DNA of 64,000 nt from Bacillus tianshenii (GTDB lineage: Bacteria > Bacillota > Bacilli > Bacillales > Bacillaceae_N): positions 1,740,115 through 1,804,114 of the forward strand of contig CP129018.1 in assembly GCA_020524525.2 (NCBI GenBank), given 5' to 3'. The position numbers and the translations under genes were made by a program. Shown piece after piece: positions 17,193 to 25,571 of the stretch. The notes under the pieces were generated by a model. The model did no database searches. It was not told the DNA's origin and saw nothing but the letters and a program-made list of their open reading frames with translations. Position 1 is the stretch's first letter. Every line of letters starts with the position of its first letter.

Positions 17193-18296
17193 TTAATGCT
17201 TAAGTAGTCTTTCTTCTTCTTTTCTTACAAAGTACGAAGCGATTTCTTCGGCAATTTTGCCTGATGCATTACCATCACCATAAAGTGTTTCAATGTATTC
17301 ACTTGCAGGCGGAGCTTTCATCACTTCTTCAAGGTTCGTATTAAGTGGGTTTACGAGTGTGTTCCAGCCTGTGTGAACCGTTTCCACCCACTCTGTTTGA
17401 TCACGAAGTGTAAAGCACGGGACCTTTGCAAAGTATGCTTCCTTTTGCACGCCCCCTGAATCCGTAATAATGGCAGAGGCATGTTTTTCTAAAAGAAGCA
17501 TTTCAGCATACGAAACAGGATCAATTACCTTAATGTGCTCAGAATGGTCTAAATATTTGTGTAAGCCATATTCATCAAGCTTTTTCTTTGTGCGTGGATG
17601 CAGTGGCAAGAGAACTGTTGAATCCAGCTCACTTAATGAGCGAAAAATGGCAGCTAAGCGCTCTGGATCATCCGTATTTTCTGCACGGTGAATTGTGCCA
17701 AGAATATATGAGCCTTCTTCTACACCGAAATCTTCAATATTGTATTTCTTCTCAGCGATTTCCATGTTATAAAGCACCGCATCATACATCACATCTCCAG
17801 ATTGAATGACACCCTCTGTGATTGATTCTTTTTCCAAGTTTTCAACGGCTACGGATGTCGGGGCAAACAGTAAATCTGAAACATGATCAGTCATTACACG
17901 GTTAATTTCTTCTGGCATCCGTTTGTTGTAACTACGCAAACCAGCTTCAATATGGAATAGTGGAATATGAAGCTTAGAAGCTGCTAATGCTGCCGCCACA
18001 GTCGAATTCGTATCACCATATACAAGCACAGCGTCAGGTTTTTCTTCTAGCAACACTTCCTCAAGCTTAATCAACATTTTCCCTGTTTGCTCTCCGTGAC
18101 CAGCTGAGCCAACACCGAGGTCATAATCAGGCTTTGGAATATTCAATTCTTCAAAGAAAACACCAGCCATGTTGTAGTCATAGTGTTGCCCAGTATTGAC
18201 GATGATTTCTTCAAACTGCTTGCGTAGTGCGCGTGACACTGGTGCGGCTTTTACAAATTGAGGACGAGCCCCGATTACCGTGACAATCTTTTGCAT
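17193..18296 (-). CDS. UDP-sugar 2-epimerase (WbpI/WecB type)
   Basis: A 367-residue non-hydrolysing UDP-sugar 2-epimerase. Motifs: TVIGARPQFVKAAPVSRAL, NTGQHYDYNM, GDTNSTVAAALAA, HIEAGLRSYNKRMPEEINR and TDSGGVQKEAYF near the UDP-binding site. WecB/MnaA makes UDP-ManNAc from UDP-GlcNAc; WbpI makes UDP-ManNAc3NAcA. The RSYNKRMPEE form and its place between WbpD-like and WbpE-like genes favour the WbpI role, but this is inference. The ATG at 18296 follows AAGGGGTGAG; that site contains the stop codon of the previous gene. Confidence 0.82.
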   Translation of the reverse strand: MQKIVTVIGARPQFVKAAPVSRALRKQFEEIIVNTGQHYDYNMAGVFFEELNIPKPDYDLGVGSAGHGEQTGKMLIKLEEVLLEEKPDAVLVYGDTNSTVAAALAASKLHIPLFHIEAGLRSYNKRMPEEINRVMTDHVSDLLFAPTSVAVENLEKESITEGVIQSGDVMYDAVLYNMEIAEKKYNIEDFGVEEGSYILGTIHRAENTDDPERLAAIFRSLSELDSTVLLPLHPRTKKKLDEYGLHKYLDHSEHIKVIDPVSYAEMLLLEKHASAIITDSGGVQKEAYFAKVPCFTLRDQTEWVETVHTGWNTLVNPLNTNLEEVMKAPPASEYIETLYGDGNASGKIAEEIASYFVRKEEERLLKH

Positions 18297-18301
18297 GCTT
18301 C

Positions 18302-19429
18302 TCACCCCTTTTCGTAAAATTCCACGATTTTTTCAACGACATATTCTTGCTGTTCACGCTTAATTTCCGGGAACATCGGTAATGACAATGCTTCTTGACA
18401 CGCTTTTTCTGTAACAGGAAGATCGCCTTCTTTATAACCAAGCTCTTCAAATACAGGCTGTAAGTGAAGCGGCTTTGGATAATAAACCATTGATGCCACA
18501 CCATTTTCTTTTAAGAATGACTGTAATTCGTCACGCTTTGGTACACGCAATGTATATTGATGGAATACGTGCTTAATTTGTTCGGCAATGTATGGCGTTT
18601 TAACCGTATCGCCAAGCTTTTCATTAAGAAGTTCTGTATACACTTGTGCAGCTTGTTGACGTTTTTCAATCCATGTTTCAAGGTGAGGAAACTTCACATT
18701 TAATACAGCTGCTTGAAGCTCATCAAGCCGGCTGTTATAGCCAAGAACATGGTGATAATACTTTGGCTTACTTCCATGAACACGAAGCACTCGCGCACGC
18801 TCTGCCACTTCATCGTCATTTGCAACAATCATGCCGCCATCACCATAAGCTCCTAAGTTCTTTGTTGGGAAAAAGCTGTAGCAAGCTGTCGTACCGAGCT
18901 CACCTGTTTTTTTCCCTTTGTATTCAGCACCGATTGCTTGAGCTGAATCTTCTACAACAGCTAAGCTATGTTTCCTTGCGATTTCATTAATCGGGTCCAT
19001 ATCCGCCATTTGTCCGTAAAGGTGTACAGGAATAATCGCTTTTGTCTTTTCAGTAATGGCCTCTTCAATCTTTGAAGGGTCAATATTGTATGTATCAGGG
19101 TCGATATCAACATAAACAGGTACTGCACCAATACGTGCAATCGCGCCACCTGTTGCAAAGAATGTAAATGCTGGTGCAATGACTTCATCCCCAGGAGAGA
19201 CACCACATGCGAGTAGTGAAATATGCAGGGCATCGCTTCCGCTTGCAACCCCAACGCCATGTGCGACATTGCTATAAGACGCGACATCTGCTTCAAGCTG
19301 CTTTACATGATCCCCTAAAATAAAACGAGAGGACGCCATCACTTCATCAAGTGTTTCTTGAATTTGTGGCTTAAGCTCTGCGTATTGTTCTGATAAATCT
19401 AACATTGGTACTTTCATTTGCACTTTCAT
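18302..19429 (-). CDS. UDP-3-keto-uronate aminotransferase (WbpE-like, DegT family)
   Basis: A 375-residue DegT/DnrJ/EryC1 aminotransferase. The PLP lysine is Lys190 in YSFFPTKNLGAYGDGG, and VEDSAQAIGAEYKGKKTG precedes it; both strongly resemble Pseudomonas WbpE, which aminates the 3-keto group of UDP-GlcNAcA. The second DegT enzyme of the cluster (12705) differs at these motifs, so the two act on different sugars. The ATG at 19429 is chosen because GGAGGG lies six bases upstream. Confidence 0.84.
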   Translation of the reverse strand: MKVQMKVPMLDLSEQYAELKPQIQETLDEVMASSRFILGDHVKQLEADVASYSNVAHGVGVASGSDALHISLLACGVSPGDEVIAPAFTFFATGGAIARIGAVPVYVDIDPDTYNIDPSKIEEAITEKTKAIIPVHLYGQMADMDPINEIARKHSLAVVEDSAQAIGAEYKGKKTGELGTTACYSFFPTKNLGAYGDGGMIVANDDEVAERARVLRVHGSKPKYYHHVLGYNSRLDELQAAVLNVKFPHLETWIEKRQQAAQVYTELLNEKLGDTVKTPYIAEQIKHVFHQYTLRVPKRDELQSFLKENGVASMVYYPKPLHLQPVFEELGYKEGDLPVTEKACQEALSLPMFPEIKREQQEYVVEKIVEFYEKG

Positions 19430-19445
19430 TCGAAACCCTCCAAGG

Positions 19446-20540
19446 TTAAAGTTTTTCATAGAGTGCTAATAACTTTGAGCTCTCTTGTTTCCAATTGAAC
19501 GTTTCAAGAACAGCTTTTCTGCCGTTCTCCCCCATTGCCTGTGCTTCATTCGGATGATTAACGATCCATTCAGCAGCATCAGCGATTTCTTTTGTACTAA
19601 GCGGATTCACACAAATCCCGCATTGATGGTGCTCAACAATCTCTTCCAAAATCTTAAAATTCGATGCAATGACCGGCAGTCCAGCGGCCATGTATTCAAA
19701 CATTTTGACTGGAAGTGCATCAACATAGTTTTTGGTCGGATGTAGCGTCACAAGACCTGCCATGGAGCGCTTGAACGTTTCGGCAATTCCTTCGCGGTCA
19801 AGGTAGCCTAGAAACTCCGTATTCCCCCAGCCATCCATCTGCTCGGCTTGGATCTGTTCATTTTGGTCAGCAAACCGTCCAGCCAGTAATAGCTTCATAT
19901 CTTTGCCAGCGACAGCTTGAATGTTTTCAAATGCACCGCGTACCTTCGAGATCCCGCCGACATAACAGACAGCTTGTTCCTTCTTTGCCCAATCCATTTC
20001 TGTCGAAAGCCATTCATCAAGAATTGGGTAGTTATTAATATTGACACTGTTACAGCCTAGCTTGCGAAACCGTTCTTCAATAAACGGTGTTGCTGCTGCT
20101 ACACGATCAAATCGCAGTGCTGCACGGTTCTCATATTGCTCAAATGTTTTAGAAATTGTTGTTCTTAGCGGCTTTGGAATCCAATGCTTTGTAAGAATTT
20201 GCCGAGGTACATCTTCGTGTACATCATAAATCACTTTTTTACCATGTTTTTTTAGCTTTAAGCCGACTGGAATCAGCTCAGGGTCGTGAAAGTGATAAAT
20301 TTCTGCATCTTCTTGTAGTGCTTTTTCATATAACTCTTTTTTTACTTTATTGATACGCTCGATTCGATTTTTCGGTTTGTTTAGTGCATGAATTTGAATC
20401 CCATCGATATCTTCAGACCGGTCATGCTGCACAATATAGGAAACAGAGTAGCCTGCATTTGCTAAGCTTTTTGCCTCCTTATGAAAGATTCGCATATCAT
20501 GAAGGGGGTGAACCGAGCTTAAGATGCACACTTTCTTCAT
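19446..20540 (-). CDS. Glycosyltransferase family 4
   Basis: A 364-residue GT4-type glycosyltransferase. The N-terminal SSVHPLHDMRIFHKEAKSLA, the IYHFHDPELIPVGLKLKK segment and the C-terminal KMFEYMAAGLPVIASNF motif are typical. It is one of only two dedicated glycosyltransferases in the cluster besides the PglC-like initiator, which implies a repeat unit of about three sugars unless transferases are encoded elsewhere. It overlaps nothing but sits one base after the Wzy gene. AAAGGGGG precedes the ATG. Confidence 0.8.
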   Translation of the reverse strand: MKKVCILSSVHPLHDMRIFHKEAKSLANAGYSVSYIVQHDRSEDIDGIQIHALNKPKNRIERINKVKKELYEKALQEDAEIYHFHDPELIPVGLKLKKHGKKVIYDVHEDVPRQILTKHWIPKPLRTTISKTFEQYENRAALRFDRVAAATPFIEERFRKLGCNSVNINNYPILDEWLSTEMDWAKKEQAVCYVGGISKVRGAFENIQAVAGKDMKLLLAGRFADQNEQIQAEQMDGWGNTEFLGYLDREGIAETFKRSMAGLVTLHPTKNYVDALPVKMFEYMAAGLPVIASNFKILEEIVEHHQCGICVNPLSTKEIADAAEWIVNHPNEAQAMGENGRKAVLETFNWKQESSKLLALYEKL

Positions 20541-21824
20541 TTATATAGCCCCCTTTCTATCCAAGCTGGCACTTTCTTTATTTAAGAAGAAAAATAACCC
20601 TAGAAAAGCCAGCAAATAACGGTTGTCATTTAAATCACCGCTTATCATCGCGTTGATTAACAAGTTTATAAGTAACATAAGCAATAGAAGCGCCCATGCA
20701 TTGTTTTGTAACGTACGATACGTTTTAATTTGCCTTAAGGCATAACCGACCATCACCACAAACAAAACAACCCCAATAAGACCTAGCTCTACCCCTAATT
20801 CCAAGATAATGTTATGCGGATAAGCTCGCTCATCCATTCCTGTCGTTAAGACTGGCCATGAACCAACCCCGTGGCCAAAAACGACATTTTCTCCCCAAAG
20901 CTCACCTGCTTTTTCATAGTAATGCATGCGTGCTCCTGCAGAGCTTCCCATATCCTCACTTTGAAAAATAACCTGCAGCCTTGACACGGTTGATGGTAGC
21001 TGGTTTGTTGAAAACAAATACGAGCCATACATAACCGCAAACAAGATAATAATGATAATCGGAACAAAATGCTTTTTAATTCGAATATCACCAATTGACG
21101 GTTTCCAACTGAGCAATAATGGAAATAGAATGGAACCGACCACAGCAAGCAGCGGTCCACGCGCTCCGATATTAAGCATTAGAAACATAAAGTAAAAAAA
21201 CAGCAGATATCCGATAACTTTTGCTTTCCATCCTTTTGCAAAAAAGAGAGCATACGCAAACAACACAATGGAAGCTAACCCTAATACACGGCCGATTCCT
21301 AAATAATTTCCCCCAAGAACAGTAATAAAGCTTCCAGATGCTTGCATAAACGCAATCGTACTTTCAATCGCCATCCAAAGTGCGAAGGCAAACAGTAGGG
21401 AAAAGAACCGAATCATTCGCTTTCGCTCTTGTGAAATGATTAATGTTGGACCAGCTAATGCCCAAAGGGTGAGCGTAAACAAGTAGCCCATCTTTTCCCC
21501 TGCATACGCATCACTTGGTGACCAAATATAGCTAAACAAAACATATAGCAACAGTAGGGCATACATAAACACAAGTATTACCGGCTTTTTGTCTAACACC
21601 CCGCCACGTTTTGCGACAATCCAAATGCCAATTAAGACACTTAATCCAAAGAATAATGCCGTTAAATCTACAGGTATCCATGAAAAGCGCGGGTCTGCCT
21701 TAAAACGTCCAGCAAATAGATACAGGATAAACGTCATTTCAAAGGAGAAAAGACTGCCAATCATGATAGCGAGCTTTGATGTTGTTCGTGTGTTTTGTTG
21801 TCTTTGAATCGTAGTCGAATACAT
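20541..21824 (-). CDS. Polysaccharide polymerase (O-antigen ligase/Wzy family)
   Basis: A ~427-residue protein with about ten to twelve membrane segments and a larger external loop (about 250-330) containing a GHGVGSWPV-like motif and PHNIILELGVELGLIGV, the hallmark of the Wzy/WaaL family. It should polymerise lipid-linked repeat units on the outer face of the membrane. The ATG at 21824 has AGAAGGTG upstream; a TTG at 21866 with AAAGGGGAG is a good alternative start that would add 14 residues. Confidence 0.82.
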   Translation of the reverse strand: MYSTTIQRQQNTRTTSKLAIMIGSLFSFEMTFILYLFAGRFKADPRFSWIPVDLTALFFGLSVLIGIWIVAKRGGVLDKKPVILVFMYALLLLYVLFSYIWSPSDAYAGEKMGYLFTLTLWALAGPTLIISQERKRMIRFFSLLFAFALWMAIESTIAFMQASGSFITVLGGNYLGIGRVLGLASIVLFAYALFFAKGWKAKVIGYLLFFYFMFLMLNIGARGPLLAVVGSILFPLLLSWKPSIGDIRIKKHFVPIIIIILFAVMYGSYLFSTNQLPSTVSRLQVIFQSEDMGSSAGARMHYYEKAGELWGENVVFGHGVGSWPVLTTGMDERAYPHNIILELGVELGLIGVVLFVVMVGYALRQIKTYRTLQNNAWALLLLMLLINLLINAMISGDLNDNRYLLAFLGLFFFLNKESASLDRKGAI

Positions 21825-21871
21825 GCAAACACCTTCTAAATCTGTTGCTTCATTTGTTTTCGTCAAGGGAA

Positions 21872-23131
21872 TTACTCCCCTTTGCTGTACCTTCTTAACA
21901 AAAATAAGAAAAGAACATAATATGTGCTAATGACGCTCGAGTATAAGATAAAAAGCGTTTCTACCGATAAAGATGTAAGCCAAACAAAGCCGAAAACGAC
22001 TAAGCTTAATGCCAATAAACCAAACTGCCAAATCATTGAGACATTTTCCTTGTAGAATATACTGTTCACAACTGTAAGCGGCACGACGACAAACCGAATC
22101 GCAAACAAAGGCATCAGCAGCTTCGCATACTCTCCAACTGTCTTCCAGTTCTCTCCGAAGACAAAGGTAACTACTTCATCGACAACAAAAAACATAAGCG
22201 TAAAGCCGGGAATTGCAAGAAGCAGCATCTTTTTCAATGTGGAATCAAAGGCATGTACCGCTTGACCTGTCTCATTCTTTTCAGCGCTTGCTTTTTGGTA
22301 AAACACTTGACTCATTGATTTACCAATTAAGCTTGAAGGCATGCCGAGCACGCGCTGTACAAGGCTGTAAAAACCGAGTGTTGCGACGGAATACAAGGCT
22401 GAAACAACAATGCTTATCAAATGATTCGATAAGTTATTTGCCAGAATCGACGCCATTGAATATTTCGGAAATTGACTATAATGTTTTGCCAGCCGCTTCA
22501 TTTCGGAACGGTCTATTCTAAACATCCCTTTGAACTCTGAAAAAACCCTTGTAAGCAGCTTTGTATTCCCAAACAAATGTGATGCAAGCTGCCCTGCAAC
22601 AAGCCCGCCTGCTCCTACTTTAAAGAAACCAGCTACAAGCTGAACACTCACCAGCGCTACCGACTTCATGACATTTCCTTTGGCAATGTTATCAAACGCC
22701 TTAATTCGGGTATTTAAGAAATTAAGCATATTGAACAACCCAATTAAAAAGACGGCAACAGGCACAAAGTAAAGCCAGAACGAAAGTGATTCATTGTTAA
22801 ACAGCTTCAGAATTGGTCCGTGGAAAGCAAGAATAATACCAAATAGAAAAAGACTAAACACTGCTGAAATAAGGACACCTAAAGCAGTCAGCTGAATCGC
22901 ATCTTCGTCTTTTTCTGGCAGGACAACACTCAGGTCATATCGCGCATTGGCGATCGACCCGAGAGTTGCTGTTATGGCAATAAACAGTTGAACAACCCCG
23001 AATTCCTCCGGCGAGTACATGCGGGTAAGGATAGGTGACACTGCAACTGGCAATCCATAAGCGATAGTTGTACCCGTTAAGAGTTTCATAAGATTTGAAT
23101 TAAATTCTTTGTTTGTTTGTGCAGCTCTCAT
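21872..23131 (-). CDS. Polysaccharide flippase (Wzx, MATE/MVF superfamily)
   Basis: A 419-residue protein with about twelve membrane segments. The N-terminal LMKLLTGTTIAYGLPVAVSPILTRMYSPEEFG segment is the classic start of Wzx/RfbX-type oligosaccharide translocases. It should flip undecaprenyl-PP-linked repeat units to the outer face, feeding the neighbouring Wzy polymerase and the Wzz-like chain-length protein at 29298. Substrate preference cannot be read. Confidence 0.84.
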   Translation of the reverse strand: MRAAQTNKEFNSNLMKLLTGTTIAYGLPVAVSPILTRMYSPEEFGVVQLFIAITATLGSIANARYDLSVVLPEKDEDAIQLTALGVLISAVFSLFLFGIILAFHGPILKLFNNESLSFWLYFVPVAVFLIGLFNMLNFLNTRIKAFDNIAKGNVMKSVALVSVQLVAGFFKVGAGGLVAGQLASHLFGNTKLLTRVFSEFKGMFRIDRSEMKRLAKHYSQFPKYSMASILANNLSNHLISIVVSALYSVATLGFYSLVQRVLGMPSSLIGKSMSQVFYQKASAEKNETGQAVHAFDSTLKKMLLLAIPGFTLMFFVVDEVVTFVFGENWKTVGEYAKLLMPLFAIRFVVVPLTVVNSIFYKENVSMIWQFGLLALSLVVFGFVWLTSLSVETLFILYSSVISTYYVLFLFLLRRYSKGE

Positions 23132-23160
23132 ACCTATCTCATCCTATAAAAGTAATTCAT

Positions 23161-24489
23161 TTATAGCTTATGAACGTTGTTGTAATCGTCAGCCTTTAAT
23201 ACATTCTTCGTATCAAAAACAACATTTGTGCTTTTCGCAATATAGTCGTAATTAATGCCCGTATGGTCTGTTCCAATTAGCACGATATCAGCATTTTTTA
23301 ATGTTTTTTCATCTAATTTAGCAGTTGGCTTTACCATTTCACCGTTTAGTTTGAACTCAGTCACTGCTGGGTCTACAACTTCCCAATCTGCTCCATGGCT
23401 ATCAAGAGATTGTAAGATTGGCAGAACAGGTGATTCGCGCCAGTCATTGATGTCTTTCTTGTATGCGACACCGAGAACAAGTACTTTTGCTCCTTTTAAT
23501 GCTTTACGGTCTTCATTCAAGATTTCCATCAAACGACTTACAACAAATTCAGGCATGCTGTTATTGATTTCACCAGCTGTTTCAATTAAGCGAGTATGGT
23601 AGTTGTATTCTCGAGCCTTCCACGTTAAGTACCAAGGGTCGATTGGAATGCAGTGACCACCTACGCCTGGTCCTGGGTAGAACGGCATAAATCCGTATGG
23701 TTTTGTTGCTGCAGCGTCAATTACTTCCCATACATCAAGCCCCATGCGGTTACATAGAATCGCCATTTCATTTGCAAGCGCAATATTAATGTTGCGGAAC
23801 GTATTTTCAAGAATCTTTTCCATTTCACCGACTGCTGGAGATGATACTTCATGAACTTCTCCTTCAAGTACATTACGGTAGAGAGAAGCTGCGATTTTCG
23901 TGCACGCTTCAGAAATACCTCCAACAACTTTTGGTGTGTTTTTCGTGTTGTACACTTTGTTACCTGGGTCAACACGCTCAGGTGAATAAGCTAAGAAGAA
24001 GTCTTCACCACAAGTAAGGCCATAACCCTCTAAAATCGGTTTTAATACTTCTTCTGTTGTACCAGGATAAGTAGTGCTTTCTAACACTACAAGTGTGCCT
24101 TTTGTTAAATATTTCGCAATTTCTTTGGCAGAAGCCTCTACATACGAAGTATCAGGCTGCTTATAAATATCAAGCGGTGTTGGAACGCAAATGGCTACTG
24201 CATCTACTTCTTCAATTTTTGAATAATCGGTTGTTGCTTGAAGTAATTGCTCTTTTGACAGCTCAGCAAGCTCTTCATCTACGACGTCACCGATATAGTT
24301 CACACCATCATTCACCATGTCCGCACGCTTTTGCTGAATATCAAATCCAATAACGTTGTAGCCTGCTTTCGCTTTCTCAACTGCAAGCGGAAGGCCGACA
24401 TAACCAAGACCTACTACCCCGATTACAGCTTCTTTTGTTTTTAATTTTTCTAATAAAGAGTCTGCTAAAGAATTCACGATAACTGCCAT
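23161..24489 (-). CDS. UDP-N-acetylglucosamine 6-dehydrogenase (WbpA-like)
   Basis: A 442-residue UDP-glucose/GDP-mannose dehydrogenase family enzyme. NAD site VVGLGYVGLPLA (25-36), catalytic Cys280 in GPGVGGHCIPIDPWYL, and conserved AYSPERVDPG and VLGVAYKKDINDWRESP. The spacing and PYGFMPFYPGPG segment resemble WbpA/WecC-type enzymes that oxidise C6 of UDP-N-acetylhexosamines rather than UDP-glucose. It should form UDP-GlcNAcA, the first step of the diamino-uronic acid pathway. AGGAGG precedes the ATG. Confidence 0.85.
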   Translation of the reverse strand: MAVIVNSLADSLLEKLKTKEAVIGVVGLGYVGLPLAVEKAKAGYNVIGFDIQQKRADMVNDGVNYIGDVVDEELAELSKEQLLQATTDYSKIEEVDAVAICVPTPLDIYKQPDTSYVEASAKEIAKYLTKGTLVVLESTTYPGTTEEVLKPILEGYGLTCGEDFFLAYSPERVDPGNKVYNTKNTPKVVGGISEACTKIAASLYRNVLEGEVHEVSSPAVGEMEKILENTFRNINIALANEMAILCNRMGLDVWEVIDAAATKPYGFMPFYPGPGVGGHCIPIDPWYLTWKAREYNYHTRLIETAGEINNSMPEFVVSRLMEILNEDRKALKGAKVLVLGVAYKKDINDWRESPVLPILQSLDSHGADWEVVDPAVTEFKLNGEMVKPTAKLDEKTLKNADIVLIGTDHTGINYDYIAKSTNVVFDTKNVLKADDYNNVHKL

Positions 24490-24521
24490 TTGATTTCCTC
24501 CTAATTGTGAAAAGTTTTTAA

Positions 24522-25538
24522 TTAGTTTAAGACGACATGCTTGTTTTCTTCTGCTGCTTCACATAATGCAAGCACAAACTCTAATGCTTTTCTGCCGTCT
24601 TCACCGCTTACAATTGGTTCACGGTTTTCATGGATTGCCTCAACCATATCTTCAATAATCCATTGGTGCCCAGGCTTACCATGTGGATCTCCTTTAATTT
24701 CTTGCATCAGGTGATCTGTCTCTTCATCTCCCATTGCTTCAACATTCCAATGTTTAATGAGGTTTGCTGTTTTTCCGCCAATCATTACCGTTCCTGTTTC
24801 ACCGAAAATGCTGATTGTTTCTTCTAAATTTGTTGGATAAATGGTAGTCGCAGCTTCCACTACGCCAAGTGAACCGTTTTTAAACCGAACCACTCCTGCT
24901 GAAACATCTTCTGCTTCAATATTACGGAGACGTGTCGCACTCATACTACGTACTTCTTCGATATCTCCCGCAAGCCATAGCATTAAATCAAGATTATGAA
25001 TAGCTTGGTTCATCAAAACACCGCCATCCATGCTCTTCGTACCGCGCCATTCTGCTTGGTCATAATACTCTTGGTTTCTGTTCCAGCGAACTGTTGCGTT
25101 AATGTGACTTAGCTTACCGAAATAACCTTTATCAAGCGCATTTTTGAGCTTCATCATAACTGGGCGGAAGCGGTTTGGGTGAACAACAGAAAGCTTTACA
25201 TTGTTTTCACGGCAAGCTTCGATTATTGCATCCGCATCCTCAAGTGTTAGCGTAATTGGTTTTTCAATCACTACATGCTTCTTATTCCGTGCTGCCTCTA
25301 GTGCCAGCGGTGCATGAAGACCGCTTGGCGTACAAATATTCACAACATCTACTTCTGGGTCTTGGCACAAATCTGTAAGCTCTGTATACGCCTTAACACC
25401 ATATTCTTCTTCATAAGGCTTCATTGCTTCTGGCACCATGTCGCAGACGGCATAGAAGTTTGCACCTTCTGCATCTGAAATCGCTTTTGCATGCTTTTTC
25501 GCAATATGCCCACAACCTACAATTGCAAAATTAATCAT
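24522..25538 (-). CDS. UDP-GlcNAcA 3-dehydrogenase (WbpB-like, Gfo/Idh/MocA family)
   Basis: A 338-residue oxidoreductase: N-terminal Rossmann fold (INFAIVGCGHIAKKHAKAI), the family motif VVIEKPITL with the catalytic-region Lys, and a C-terminal Gfo/Idh domain including GGVLMNQAIHNLDLMLWL. WbpB oxidises C3 of UDP-GlcNAcA, recycling NADH through 2-oxoglutarate, and works with WbpE. The WbpA-like gene 32 bases downstream supports this role. Substrate inferred from neighbours. Confidence 0.83.
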   Translation of the reverse strand: MINFAIVGCGHIAKKHAKAISDAEGANFYAVCDMVPEAMKPYEEEYGVKAYTELTDLCQDPEVDVVNICTPSGLHAPLALEAARNKKHVVIEKPITLTLEDADAIIEACRENNVKLSVVHPNRFRPVMMKLKNALDKGYFGKLSHINATVRWNRNQEYYDQAEWRGTKSMDGGVLMNQAIHNLDLMLWLAGDIEEVRSMSATRLRNIEAEDVSAGVVRFKNGSLGVVEAATTIYPTNLEETISIFGETGTVMIGGKTANLIKHWNVEAMGDEETDHLMQEIKGDPHGKPGHQWIIEDMVEAIHENREPIVSGEDGRKALEFVLALCEAAEENKHVVLN

Positions 25539-25571
25539 CTGCTATCACCCTTTTTTATTTAATAATGTTGC